A stretch of DNA of 64,000 nucleotides from Haloplanus litoreus (GCF_042677945.1 NZ_JBHUDN010000009.1); one strand, 5' to 3'; shown: positions 16,217-26,972, counted from the first letter of the stretch. The notes: generated from the sequence alone by a model not told the origin. A program made the numbers and translations.

Positions 16217-17886
16217 GTGACTACAACTCCTGAGTCTCGCCGAACTGTCTTTCGGCGGATTTCCCACCGACCACACGTCGGTTGGCCAGTATACGATGCG
16301 ACGCCGCTGTACGATCGAAGCTCGCTCGATGGGCTGGAATCAGATATCAGGATTGTCTCGCAGACCTGGTTCAGACACGACTGTCATGAGTCGGTCGAGA
16401 ACTTCGTCTGCTTACTCCCGCTAGCGTACTTCAAATTCGATACGCATGACCGCTACGCAGGGTCGAACCGCTACGAGATGGATACCCTCTTTCGCGTGTT
16501 TGTCCTGATGGAGTGTCACGGGTGGGATCATGAGACAGCACTCGTCGAGTACCTCGAGTGTTGTCCAGAACTCTGCGAGCAATTGGGGCTGGAGACAGTG
16601 CCGGACCAATCGACGCTGTGGCGCAGTTGGCACGAACGGTTCAGTGTCGAGCTTCGCAGTACAGTCGAGACAGTTTCCCGGACGATTCTCATCAAGGCCC
16701 AGAATGCAAGTGTTTCGGTCCCACGCGACCCTGAGCGTAAGCTCCGTTATCGGAACAACGACGACGAGGATTCGACACCTGACGAGCAACGCGTCTTGGA
16801 GCGGGCGGAAGCGATCACGGACCACGTCAGCCGAATTGTCTTCCCGGCGTTCTCGCTGGATCGAGGAGAGGGATGTGAGATCCACGAGAACGCCGACTGG
16901 AGCTTGTAGACGTATCTGGGGCTCCGTGAGAATCTAGCCGCTAGCGCTCGTAGTTTCACCTACGAGTCGACTCGTGAGCGAACGCCGTTAGGTCACTCCC
17001 ATCGAGAACACATTTGTGACCTCTCCATCGCGGAGATTCGCGAGATGTACCGACAAGCCGTTAATAGGCTCCTGAACGAGGTCGCGGAGACGGAGCAGTT
17101 CTTCCGAGCCGGAATCATTGCCATCGACATTACTGAAGCTATCCCTTCACCGGCGATAGAACGGGCCACGAAGACGAAATCATCGGCACGACGGAGAAAA
17201 CTGACGAGTACGCCTACCAGTGGGCGACAGTCCAATTAGTCGGCAACGCCGTCCCGATCGTCCTTGACGCGCGGCCAGTCCGGAAGGGTGAGTCCCGCTT
17301 AGAGATCGTCAAGGACCTCTTGGATTCTGCCGAGGAGCTGGTTCACGTCGATAACGTACTGATCGATCGGGAGTTCGACAGTCAGCACGTCTTGGAGATG
17401 CTCAGCCAGTGTGGCTTGTCGTACGTCGTGCCCAAGCGGATGCAGACCCGCGAGAAAGCGCAGGCCAGGCGCCTCCTCAAACGGGGAAAGGACCGATACG
17501 AAACTGACTGGAAGTTGCATCTCGGCAAGAACGAATGGCATGAGACGACGCTGATCTATCGCCGGAGACAGGACTCCGAGCACGACGATCATCGGCAGTA
17601 CTCGGTGTTTATGACGAATCGCAGTAGTGGGTTCCTTACCGAGTACGGCTATCGCTGGGAGATCGAGAGCGGGTACAAATCTATCAAGCGGTTCATGGCT
17701 ACGACAACCTCGAAGAATTTTGGGCTACGATTCTTCTACTTCGCGTTCGCGTGTCTCCTGTACTCTATCCGGCGAGCAGTGGCTCTGCTCGTACAGGTCG
17801 AATTGACTGGTGAGTATGAACATTCACCGCTGATTACAGCGGACAACACGCTGACGCTGCTGAAGAAGGAGACAGGAATCGGGTAG
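16217..17886 (+). pseudogene. Disrupted IS4-type DDE transposase
   Basis: The frame opens at a GTG (16217), runs about 230 codons, hits an in-frame TAG at 16907-16909, continues in the same frame to about 17141, then shifts by one base and reads to TAG at 17886. Rejoined, it is a transposase of about 555 residues. DITE near 17127 would be the first catalytic Asp and NVLIDREFDS the second. YGYRWEIESGYKSIK carries the Y-(2)-R-(3)-E-(6)-K signature of IS4-like enzymes. Two independent lesions make the element inactive on its own. I could not define convincing terminal inverted repeats. Confidence 0.85.
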
Positions 17887-18200
17887 TGAGGTGATCTGTT
17901 CGGGTTAGCGCGCCGTCTGAGTGGCTACACTGCTGGAAGTCTCGAAAATTCACCCATATGATTGGTAGTATGATGGGAAGGGCCGTTTGGAGAGCGATCT
18001 GAGGAAGTTTCCGCTGACCGAATCGGTCAAATTCACGCATTATAGACCCGCTATACCCACTGTAGTCTCAACTTCCCGGTCGTCGGGCGATTTCGTAGGT
18101 TGCCGGGCGATTTCGTATCGTGACATACGGTTCACGGCGGCCGGGGGCAGCCACGCACGGACGGCACGGATTTATCCACCTCGCTCTCCGAGGGGGGTGT
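17887..18200. other. Gap between transposase relic and ubaA
   Basis: About 310 nt without a gene. It likely contains the right end of the insertion element and a short direct repeat of CGGGCGATTTCGTA (near 18085 and 18103). A TATA-like GGATTTATCC about 26-32 nt ahead of the ubaA ATG suggests a leaderless ubaA transcript. Confidence 0.5.
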
Positions 18201-19013
18201 ATGAGTGGCCTCTCGCTCGACGCTACGCAACTGGATCGCTACTCCCGGCACATCATCATGGACGAGGTGGGGCCGGAGGGACAGAAGCGGCTGCTGGATT
18301 CGAGCGCGCTCGTCGTCGGGGCCGGCGGTCTGGGCGCGCCGGTTATCCAGTATCTCGCGGCGGCGGGCGTGGGTCGGATCGGCATCATCGACGACGACGT
18401 AGTCGAGCGGTCGAACCTCCAGCGACAGGTGATCCACGGGGACGGCGACGTTGGTCGCCCCAAAGTCGAGAGCGCACGGGATTTCGTCGCGACGCTCAAC
18501 CCCGACGTCGACGTCGACGCCTACGAGACCCGCCTCGACCGGGACTCCGCAGACGTACTCGAGGACTACGACGTCGTCGTCGACGCCTCCGACAATTTCC
18601 CCACGCGCTATCTGGTCAACGACTCCTGTCGACTCGCCGGGATTCCCGTCTCCCACGGCGCCATCTACAAGTTCGAGGGCCAGGTGACGACGCTCCGTCC
18701 CGACGGCCCCTGTTATCGGTGCCTGTTCCGCGAGGCGCCCGAACCCGGAACCGTTCCCGACTGCGCGACGACGGGCGTCCTCGGCGTCCTCCCCGGTACC
18801 GTCGGCTGCATCCAGGCCACCGAAGCCGTCAAGCTCCTGTTGGGCGCCGGCGAGCCTCTGGTCGGCCGGATGCTCTTCTACGACGCGATGGATATGAGCT
18901 TCGAGACGGTGCCCTACGCGAAAGACCCCGACTGTCCCGTCTGTGGCGACGATCCGATTGACTCCATCGACGACATCGAGTACGTCGATGGGTGTGCGAT
19001 CGGTGCCGACTGA
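18201..19013 (+). CDS. ubaA: E1-like SAMP-activating protein UbaA
   Basis: UbaA adenylates ubiquitin-like SAMP proteins for protein conjugation and for sulfur transfer into molybdopterin and tRNA thiouridine. The 270-aa length equals that of Haloferax volcanii UbaA. The nucleotide-binding motif GAGGLGAPVIQYLAAAGVG lies near residue 39. The catalytic cysteine falls exactly at Cys188 (PDCATTGVLG), as in Haloferax. Zinc ligands are Cys171/Cys174 (CYRC) and Cys245/Cys248 (CPVC). The ATG at 18201 is used because it matches this length. Upstream is the transposase relic; downstream is tRNA-Pro. Confidence 0.96.
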   Translation: MSGLSLDATQLDRYSRHIIMDEVGPEGQKRLLDSSALVVGAGGLGAPVIQYLAAAGVGRIGIIDDDVVERSNLQRQVIHGDGDVGRPKVESARDFVATLNPDVDVDAYETRLDRDSADVLEDYDVVVDASDNFPTRYLVNDSCRLAGIPVSHGAIYKFEGQVTTLRPDGPCYRCLFREAPEPGTVPDCATTGVLGVLPGTVGCIQATEAVKLLLGAGEPLVGRMLFYDAMDMSFETVPYAKDPDCPVCGDDPIDSIDDIEYVDGCAIGAD

Positions 19014-19067
19014 GCCGTGCCAGCCGAACGAAATCCTTTAGCGCCCGCGTGGTGGACGTTGAACCGA

Positions 19068-19140
19068 GGGACCGTGGGTTAGCCTGGTATACTTCGGGCC
19101 TTGGGTGCCCGTGACCCCGGTTCGAATCCGGGCGGTCCCA
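19068..19140 (+). tRNA. tRNA-Pro (anticodon UGG)
   Basis: The sequence folds as a 73-nt tRNA. The acceptor stem GGGACCG pairs with CGGTCCC and has discriminator A. The anticodon stem CGGGC/GCCCG encloses loop CTTGGGT with anticodon TGG. The T-arm CCCGG-TTCGAAT-CCGGG is intact. CCA is not encoded. A T-run follows directly. The 3' end is repeated in degenerate form downstream, indicating use as an integration site. Confidence 0.95.
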
Positions 19141-19188
19141 TTTTTGTGCGACGAACGCACGTGAGGAGCCAGAAATAAACAGCGCACA

Positions 19189-19337
19189 GTTCGAACCCGG
19201 TGAGACCGAGCGAAGCGAGGTCTCGATTTGGTGCGAATCCGGGCGGTCCCATACCCACTTTTTGCTCGGTCGTTTCACTCCCTCACAAAAATGTGGGGAA
19301 AAACCGCAGGGAAGGATTCGAATCCCGGTGGTCCCAT
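19189..19337 (+). repeat. Degenerate repeats of the tRNA-Pro 3' end (integration scars)
   Basis: Positions 19231-19252 repeat the last 22 nt of the tRNA-Pro gene region with one mismatch (GCGAATCCGGGCGGTCCCAT). Positions 19316-19337 repeat it with about three (TTCGAATCCCGGTGGTCCCA). A shorter piece (GTTCGAACCCGG) sits at 19189-19200. The two longer copies also share the downstream sequence ACTTTTTGCTCGGTCG. Such tandem 3'-tRNA fragments are what repeated integration and excision at one tRNA leaves behind. Confidence 0.75.
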
Positions 19338-19394
19338 ACCACTTTTTGCTCGGTCGCTTCGTCGCCGGCGCTCCGCGCCGGCTACTCGAGGGGG

Positions 19395-19557
19395 CTTCGG
19401 TCCCTCGTAAGCATCTGGAACTCCCTCCGAACGGCGAGCGTCCGCCGCGAGCGCATCGAAATCATCCCGAAGTGATACATTCTGGCGGACGCGACGAATC
19501 CCCGCCCGAATCCACGACTGACAAAATTCATAAACTCGATAGATTGCTTGGGCTGTA
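19395..19557 (-). pseudogene. Possible C-terminal coding remnant next to tRNA-Pro
   Basis: On the minus strand one frame stays open with haloarchaeal-like composition, including AIYRVYEFCQSWIRAGIRRV and LRDDFDALAADARRSEG, but has no start codon. It may be the tail of a gene brought in by an element that once occupied the tRNA-Pro site. The family is not recognised, and chance is possible. Confidence 0.3.
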
Positions 19558-19616
19558 GCGAAACTTCGTTACTGAATTAGACAATCTTAACACGTGAAAG
19601 CAGCAATTACTCACTG

Positions 19617-21758
<2,142 letters not shown>

Positions 21759-22161
21759 GCTGAGAGTTTCCGGACGGGATGGGCGACGTCTCGACGGCGG
21801 GTCGCCACGGTTTCCGTCCGGTCTCACGAACGAGTCGGAAGAGTCCCGAAGGTAGTGGCGCGGCGCGTTCCGTCATCGCCGCGTTTGCTTGCGCCTATCG
21901 CACGCACTTTCGCGACCGGGCGCGTAGTTACTCACGAGGATTACTACCCCGCTCCACGTCGACCCACCGACTGCGGTTGGGGACGACACGGCGACGTCTG
22001 GGCGGCGGGCCGGATAGGTCGCGTCCCACGCGAACGATTCGACGGTCGGACGCGAGCGCATTACCGTCCCGACGGATTCGGTGCGAACGTCATGGCTCCG
22101 ACTGCCACCATCGCCGCCGGAATCGCTCGCCGATCGAGACGGCCACCGGAGGTGTCTGACC
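21759..22161. other. Gene-poor interval after katG
   Basis: About 400 nt in which all open frames are arginine/proline-rich and unlike haloarchaeal proteins. I see no RNA fold or repeat that I can support. Confidence 0.45.
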
Positions 22162-22434
22162 GTGCGTTCCCCGCTTCCGACCGATCGACTCGTGGCGTTC
22201 GCCCTAGCCGGTGCGCTGGTGACTGCCCTCGTCGCCCTCGGCCTCGCCGTCCCCGGCATCGGCTTCGCGTCCCTTTCGGACGGCGACGACGCCACGTCGT
22301 CGGCCACGGGGGCGACACCCGTCGCCGACGATGTGCCCACGCCCAAGCCGAAGTTCACGCCGGTCGTCGAAACCCAGTCCGGCTACGGGGAGGACGAACA
22401 CGAGGACGATGGCGAAGACGACGAACACGACTAG
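22162..22434 (+). CDS. Small exported or membrane-anchored acidic protein (hypothetical)
   Basis: A GTG-started 90-aa frame has a positively charged start, a hydrophobic segment (residues 9-32) like a signal peptide or single anchor, then an acidic Ser/Thr/Pro-containing tail. That composition is normal for haloarchaeal exported proteins. It overlaps the convergent membrane gene by about 230 bp. The last part of its tail (Glu/Asp/His repeats) is exactly antisense to a hydrophobic helix of that gene, so the two cannot both be full-length without unusual overlap. One of them may be frameshifted. Confidence 0.4.
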   Translation: MRSPLPTDRLVAFALAGALVTALVALGLAVPGIGFASLSDGDDATSSATGATPVADDVPTPKPKFTPVVETQSGYGEDEHEDDGEDDEHD

Positions 22435-22695
22435 GCCGGCGAGGATGAGCAGCGCCGCGCCGTGTTCGAGCACCTCGACGACGGGGTACGAGCGGGACGG
22501 GAGCAGGACGTTCTCCATGAAGACGATCAGTCCGTACACCGCGAACAGCAGGTACCCGACGGTCACGACGAGCATCCGGCGTGCGTGCTCCCGCCGCCAC
22601 GAGAGGTAGCTGAACCCCGCGAGTGCCGCCCCGACGACGAAGATGCCGAGACTGACGTACTGCTCGAGCAGTTGGGCGAACGTGGCGGGGGTCAT
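22204..22695 (-). CDS. Four-helix membrane protein (DUF7521-like)
   Basis: From the ATG at 22695 the first about 105 residues form four hydrophobic helices with short charged loops (for example YLSWRREHARRM between helices 1 and 2). This resembles the small haloarchaeal DUF7521 family. The rest, to the stop at 22204, is basic and Gly/Arg-rich, unlike native haloarchaeal sequence. The true protein may end near 22390, where a one-base shift would reach a TAG. The natural length of the family, about 90-100 aa, supports an earlier end. Confidence 0.6.
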   Translation of the reverse strand: MTPATFAQLLEQYVSLGIFVVGAALAGFSYLSWRREHARRMLVVTVGYLLFAVYGLIVFMENVLLPSRSYPVVEVLEHGAALLILAGLVVFVVFAIVLVFVLPVAGLGFDDRRELRLGRGHIVGDGCRPRGRRRGVVAVRKGREADAGDGEAEGDEGSHQRTG

Positions 22696-22880
22696 CCACC
22701 TCGGCCGACCGGCGTCGCGTCGACGCGTCTCCGGGGAGTCATACGTCCGGCCGGTCGTGCGGACGGCGAAAAAGGGTTGTCGTCCAGCCGTCGAATCCAC
22801 CGCCAGCACCGCCGCGAACACGGCGCGCGTTCGTCACGAGACACAAGTGGTTAGTCCCTCCCCGCCGACTCGGCGACCGG

Positions 22881-23450
22881 ATGCCCTCCACCCGACAGCT
22901 CACCCGCTTCGGGAGCGCAGCCGCCGTCCTCGCCGGCGCGCTCTCGCTCGCGGCACCCGTCGCTGCACAGTCCCCGATACCGTCCGAGTTCGGCATCGGA
23001 AGCCGTCTCGCCGTCCGCTTCGGCGTAGCCTTGCTCATCAACCTCGTCCTCGGCGGCTTACTCGTCGCTCTCGCACCGGACTACGCCCGGAAGACCGTGG
23101 GTGCCATCCGTGACGACCCCGGAAGCGCCTTCCTCTGGGGTCTCCTCGTCGGCATCGCCGTCCCCATCGGACTGGTGCTGGTGGCGCTCACGATCATCGG
23201 CCTCCTGATCACCATCCCGGGACTGCTGTTTCTCGCCGTCCTCGGCATCGTCGGCAACGCCGTCACCATCTGCTGGATCGGGGCGCTCCTGACCGGCGAC
23301 GCCGTCGACGCGGCGGCCGTCGGCGCCGGTGCGTTCGTGCTGGCACTCGTCGCCGCCGTCCCGGTTCTCGGTAACCTCGCGACGACCCTCGTCGGCTTCT
23401 TCGGCCTGGGTGTCGTCGGGCGGGACCTCTACCGGTCCTGGCAGGGGTAG
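22881..23450 (+). CDS. Secreted-start polytopic membrane protein
   Basis: The 189-aa protein has a signal-peptide-like N-terminus ending in an AQS site near residue 31. Four to five hydrophobic segments follow, including the pattern LVALTIIGLLITIPGLLFLA typical of the DUF8173-like membrane part found with bactofilin-type proteins. Between the first two helices lies ARKTVGAIRDDPG, a cytoplasmic-type loop. The function is unknown. It is followed after 54 nt by the hydrolase gene on the same strand, but a shared transcript cannot be shown. Confidence 0.7.
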   Translation: MPSTRQLTRFGSAAAVLAGALSLAAPVAAQSPIPSEFGIGSRLAVRFGVALLINLVLGGLLVALAPDYARKTVGAIRDDPGSAFLWGLLVGIAVPIGLVLVALTIIGLLITIPGLLFLAVLGIVGNAVTICWIGALLTGDAVDAAAVGAGAFVLALVAAVPVLGNLATTLVGFFGLGVVGRDLYRSWQG

Positions 23451-23504
23451 TGTGGCCGGAGCAGGCTGGCCGGGATTTTTGTCCCCAGCCGGAGAGCGAC
23501 CGGT

Positions 23505-24323
23505 ATGCGCACACGGACGGTCTCCGGTGGTGACGGCGTCGAGATCTACGTCGAGGAACGCGGCCCGGCGGACGGTCGGCCGCTCCTGTTGATCCACGGC
23601 TTCTCCCAGTGCCGGCTCGCCTGGACGCCCCAGTTCGAGTCGGAACTCGCCGACGACTTCCGCCTCGTCGCGATGGACCTCCGGGGGCACGGGGCGTCCG
23701 GAACGCCGCGCGACGCCTACGCCGACTCGCGTCTGTGGGCCGACGACGTCCGGGCGGTGATCGATGGACTGGCGCTCGACGATCCGGTACTCGTCGGTTG
23801 GTCGTACGGTGGTCTCGTCGTCTCGGACTACCTCGCCACCCACGGCGACGGCGCCCTCGGCGGCGTCGTCCTCGTCGGTGCCATCACGGAGAAAGGCACG
23901 TCGGACGCCGACCGATTCGCGGGCGAGGAGTTCGTTGCCCTCGGGCCGGGGCTGGAGTCGACGGACGCCGAGCGAAGCGTCGCGGCGCTCGATTCGTTCG
24001 TCCGGCTCTGTGTCGAGCACGACCTGGACGACGCGGCGCGGTACCGGGCGCTCGGCTACAACGCCGCGGTGCCGCCGCACGTCCGCGCGGCCCTCCAGGG
24101 GCGGACCGTCGACCACGAGGCGACGCTTCCGGACGTCGAGACGCCCGTCCTCCTGATCCACGGCGAGGAGGACGCCGTCGTCGGACCGGCCGCCGCCCGC
24201 AAGCACGTCGAGTTGTTCCGGAACGCGACGCTCGAAACGTACCCCGAGGTCGGTCACTCGCCCTTTTTCGAGGCGCCGGAGCGGTTCGAGGCGGACCTCC
24301 GGACGTTCGTCGCCGGCCTGTAG
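23505..24323 (+). CDS. Alpha/beta-hydrolase
   Basis: This 272-aa cytoplasmic hydrolase shows the complete alpha/beta-hydrolase set: oxyanion region LLLIHGFSQC near residue 26, the nucleophile elbow GWSYGG (Ser about residue 100), the acid in HGEEDAVVG, and the catalytic His in VGHSPFFE near the C-terminus. The substrate is unknown; esterase or C-C hydrolase types share this fold. It precedes a kinase gene and an enolase-like gene on the same strand (gaps of 87 nt and a 4-nt overlap), so it may take part in the same small-molecule pathway, which is inference. Confidence 0.9.
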   Translation: MRTRTVSGGDGVEIYVEERGPADGRPLLLIHGFSQCRLAWTPQFESELADDFRLVAMDLRGHGASGTPRDAYADSRLWADDVRAVIDGLALDDPVLVGWSYGGLVVSDYLATHGDGALGGVVLVGAITEKGTSDADRFAGEEFVALGPGLESTDAERSVAALDSFVRLCVEHDLDDAARYRALGYNAAVPPHVRAALQGRTVDHEATLPDVETPVLLIHGEEDAVVGPAAARKHVELFRNATLETYPEVGHSPFFEAPERFEADLRTFVAGL

Positions 24324-24410
24324 TCGGCCGCGAACCGCACGCGTCCCGTCCCGTCGGACGACGGAACGGGGAGCAAACGTGAAGTGATCGGGGGGTTTCG
24401 ACGCGGACGA

Positions 24411-25439
24411 ATGACCGACCAGGACACCGAGTTCACGACCGACGTGGCGGTCGAGTACTGCCGGCACCACGGGGTCGTCCCGGCCGACGCCGAGGCGACG
24501 GCGCGGTCGCTCGGCGGCGGCGTCTCGAATCACGTCTACGAGGTGACGTGGGACGACGACTGCGTCGTCGTGAAGCGCCCGCTCCCGAACCTCGCCGTCG
24601 AGGACGACTGGCCCGCGGACGTCGACCGCGTCCACAACGAGGCGGCGGCGATCCGAACCTACGAGTCGATCCTCGCCGCGGCCGACGTGGACGCCCGCGT
24701 CCCCGGCGTCGTGACCGAGACGGACGACCACGTCGTCGCCATCGAGTGCGCGCCCGCGGGCGCGACGATGTGGAAGACGGAACTGCTCGACGGTCGGGTC
24801 GACGCCGACGTCGCGGCCGCCGTCGGTGCGGTCCTCGGCGCCGTCCACGACGCGACGGCCGACGACTCCGAGGTCCGCGAGACGTTCGCCGACAAACGCC
24901 CCTTCGACCAGCTGCGCGTCGACCCCTACCACCGCGCCACGGCGCGGCGTCATCCCGACGTGGCCGACGCGATTCGGGCGGAGATCGACCGCGTCTTGGA
25001 CACCTCTCGAACCCTCGTTCACGGTGACTACAGCCCGAAGAACGTTCTCGTCGACCGAGCCGACGCGACCGTCCCCTGGATCCTCGACTTCGAGGTGGCC
25101 CACTGGGGCGACCCCGCCTTCGACACCGCGTTCATGCTCAACCACCTGTATATCAAGTCCATCTACAACCACGGCCAGCACGCGGCCTACGCCGACGCGG
25201 CCGACCGGTTCTGGGACGCCTACGACGCCGCGGTCGGCTGGGACGTCGAGCGCGAGACGGTGGCGGAACTCGCGGTGTTGATGCTCGCCCGCGTCGACGG
25301 CAAGTCGCCCGTCGAGGACGTCGACCGCGAGGCGTTCGCCGACGCCCTCCGCCGGGTGGCGAAGCGGACGCTCCGCGGCGACGCCGAGACCCTGTCCGCA
25401 TTCGCGGCGCTGGCCCGCGAGGAGGCGTCGGCGCTGTGA
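24411..25439 (+). CDS. APH-family small-molecule kinase
   Basis: The 342-aa protein belongs to the aminoglycoside/choline/methylthioribose kinase fold. Visible parts are the Gly-rich loop SLGGGVSNHVYEV, the strand Lys in CVVVKRPLPNLAVEDDWP, the catalytic loop LVHGDYSPKNVLVD and the metal-binding Asp in WILDFEVAHWGDPAFD. The VEDDWP element and the catalytic loop recall methylthioribose-kinase-like enzymes more than antibiotic kinases, but the substrate is not determined. Its stop overlaps the start of the enolase-like gene (GTGA), so the two are translationally coupled. The ATG at 24411 fits the fold start. Confidence 0.87.
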   Translation: MTDQDTEFTTDVAVEYCRHHGVVPADAEATARSLGGGVSNHVYEVTWDDDCVVVKRPLPNLAVEDDWPADVDRVHNEAAAIRTYESILAAADVDARVPGVVTETDDHVVAIECAPAGATMWKTELLDGRVDADVAAAVGAVLGAVHDATADDSEVRETFADKRPFDQLRVDPYHRATARRHPDVADAIRAEIDRVLDTSRTLVHGDYSPKNVLVDRADATVPWILDFEVAHWGDPAFDTAFMLNHLYIKSIYNHGQHAAYADAADRFWDAYDAAVGWDVERETVAELAVLMLARVDGKSPVEDVDREAFADALRRVAKRTLRGDAETLSAFAALAREEASAL

Positions 25440-26710
25440 CCGACGTCGAGGGCGTCGACGCGTGGGAGGTGCTCGACTCGCGGGGCGATCCCACCGTTCG
25501 TGTCCGGGTCGAGACGGCCGACGGCGCGGGAACGTTCACCGTCCCGGCGGGGGCGAGTACCGGCGCGCACGAGGCGGTCGAACGTCGCGACGGCGACGAC
25601 CGCTACGGCGGCCGCGGCGGCCGCGACCCCGTCGCGGCGGTCCGCGAGGACCTCGCACCCGTGGTCGTCGGCCGCCCGGTGGCGGATCAGCGGGGAATCG
25701 ACGAGGCCCTCGTCGACCGCGACGGGACCGAGAACCTGTCCCGTCTGGGCGCCAACGCCGTCCTCGGCGTCTCCGGCGCCGTCGCTCACGCCGCCGCCGC
25801 GGCGACCGGACGACCGCTCTACGACTCGCTCGCTCCCGACGCCGGCCCCGGCGACCTCCCCATCCCCATGATCAACGTGTTGAGCGGGGGCCTCCACGCG
25901 GCGGCCGACCTGCCGATCCAGGATTTCCTCGTCGTGCCGACGGGTGCGGGGACGTACCCAGAGGCACTGGAGATGGCGTGGGCGGTGCGGCGGGCGGCGG
26001 GCAGGCGAATCGGCGACGGCGACCATCCGCCTTCGGTTGCCGACGAAGGCGGGTTCGTTCCGCCGACCGCCGACGCGGACGCCGCCTTCGAGTTGCTGAC
26101 CGCCGCCGTCCGCGACGCCGGCTACGCGCCGGGCGACGAGGTAGTCTTCGCCGTCGACGTGGCGGCGACGCACTTCTACGACCCCACCCACGAACGGTAC
26201 GCCCTCGCCGGAGACCGTCTGGACCGCGAGGCGATGGTCGACCGCGTGGTCGATTGGATCGACGCCCACCCCGTCCGCTCCGTCGAGGACCCCCTCGCCG
26301 AGGACGACTGGCGAGGCTGGGAGCGACTCGTCGACCGCGTCGGTGACCGGGTGCAGGTGCTCGGCGACGACCTGTTGGCGACGGACGCCGCCCGTCTGGA
26401 CCGGGCTGTCGACGTCGGCGCCGCCAACGCCGCCCTGATCAAGCCCAATCAGGCAGGGACGATCACCCGGACACGACGCGTCCTCGAACGCGCGCAGGCG
26501 GCCGACTGGGCGCCCGTCGTGTCCGCTCGCTCCGGTGAGACCTGCGATTCGACCATCGCCGACCTCGCCGTCGCCCTCGACGCCGGGCAGATCAAGATCG
26601 GGTCGCTCGCCCGGTCCGAACGCCTCGCCAAGTACAACCGACTGCTCGGCATCGGCCGGGCGTACGACGGCGACTTCGCCGGGGCGGCGGCGCTCGCGCC
26701 CCGGTCCTGA
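25436..26710 (+). CDS. Enolase-superfamily protein, probable enolase paralogue
   Basis: The 424-aa protein aligns through the whole enolase fold: VLDSRGDPTVRVRV, loop GASTGAHEA, NVLSGGLHAA, DEGGFVPP (Glu204), DVAATHFYD (Asp241), SVEDPLAEDDW (Glu284), GDDLLATD (Asp311), catalytic Lys336 (LIKPNQAGT) and Lys387 (QIKIGSLARSERLAKYN). Spacing 336-364-387 equals yeast 345-373-396, and at 364 the conserved His is Ala (SARSGET). Together with its location in a kinase operon, rather than the usual archaeal rpo-eno-rps2 cluster, this suggests a paralogue with altered chemistry. It could still be a working enolase. The start is GTG, overlapping the kinase stop. Confidence 0.82.
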   Translation: MTDVEGVDAWEVLDSRGDPTVRVRVETADGAGTFTVPAGASTGAHEAVERRDGDDRYGGRGGRDPVAAVREDLAPVVVGRPVADQRGIDEALVDRDGTENLSRLGANAVLGVSGAVAHAAAAATGRPLYDSLAPDAGPGDLPIPMINVLSGGLHAAADLPIQDFLVVPTGAGTYPEALEMAWAVRRAAGRRIGDGDHPPSVADEGGFVPPTADADAAFELLTAAVRDAGYAPGDEVVFAVDVAATHFYDPTHERYALAGDRLDREAMVDRVVDWIDAHPVRSVEDPLAEDDWRGWERLVDRVGDRVQVLGDDLLATDAARLDRAVDVGAANAALIKPNQAGTITRTRRVLERAQAADWAPVVSARSGETCDSTIADLAVALDAGQIKIGSLARSERLAKYNRLLGIGRAYDGDFAGAAALAPRS

Positions 26711-26856
26711 TCCCCACCCGCCCGTCGCGGGACGGATACCGCGTGCGCCACGGGACGGTCTCCCCCCTGTGGGTACCGCGCGAGCGGTCGAGGCACCCCG
26801 TGACCGCCCCGTGACGCACCGTCCGGCCGTCCCGCGACGGTCCGGTTCGCTCCCCC

Positions 26857-26877
26857 GTACACCGCAGGACGGTGTAC
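26857..26877. promoter_or_regulatory. Perfect 8-bp-arm palindrome upstream of the CARF-like regulator
   Basis: GTACACCG-CAGGA-CGGTGTAC. It lies between the enolase-like gene and the regulator gene, about 96 nt ahead of the latter. It could be an operator or an RNA hairpin at the end of the upstream operon; no T-run follows immediately, which favours an operator. Confidence 0.5.
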
Positions 26878-26915
26878 ACCCACGACTCGCGGGCGTGGGT
26901 AGTTGGGTATTTTGA

Positions 26916-26939
26916 CGTTACTCACGTTACGACCGTTAC
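26916..26939 (+). repeat. Three CGTTAC repeats at 9-bp spacing
   Basis: CGTTAC occurs at 26916, 26925 and 26934, each separated by exactly three other bases. The array lies 34-57 nt before the ATG of the CARF-like regulator and just after the AT-rich GGTATTTTGA. That is where a promoter-bound regulator would sit. Confidence 0.55.
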
Positions 26940-26972
26940 TTAGAACCCGCCCCGGTGCGACGGGGCGAGCGA

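Noticed and set aside
16190..17960. Terminal inverted repeats for the transposase relic, e.g. GTAGTGACTACAACT against the complement of AGTGGCTACACTGCTG
   Set aside because: Only about 11 of 16 positions agree with gaps, and one arm would overlap the start of the transposase frame; not strong enough to define the element ends.
19141..19337. Additional tRNA genes after tRNA-Pro
   Set aside because: Only T-arm and acceptor 3' pieces are present; there are no matching 5' halves, so they are scars rather than genes.
24411..25439. An aminoglycoside-resistance gene
   Set aside because: The fold is shared by many small-molecule kinases; motif details and the coupled enolase-like gene favour a metabolic role.
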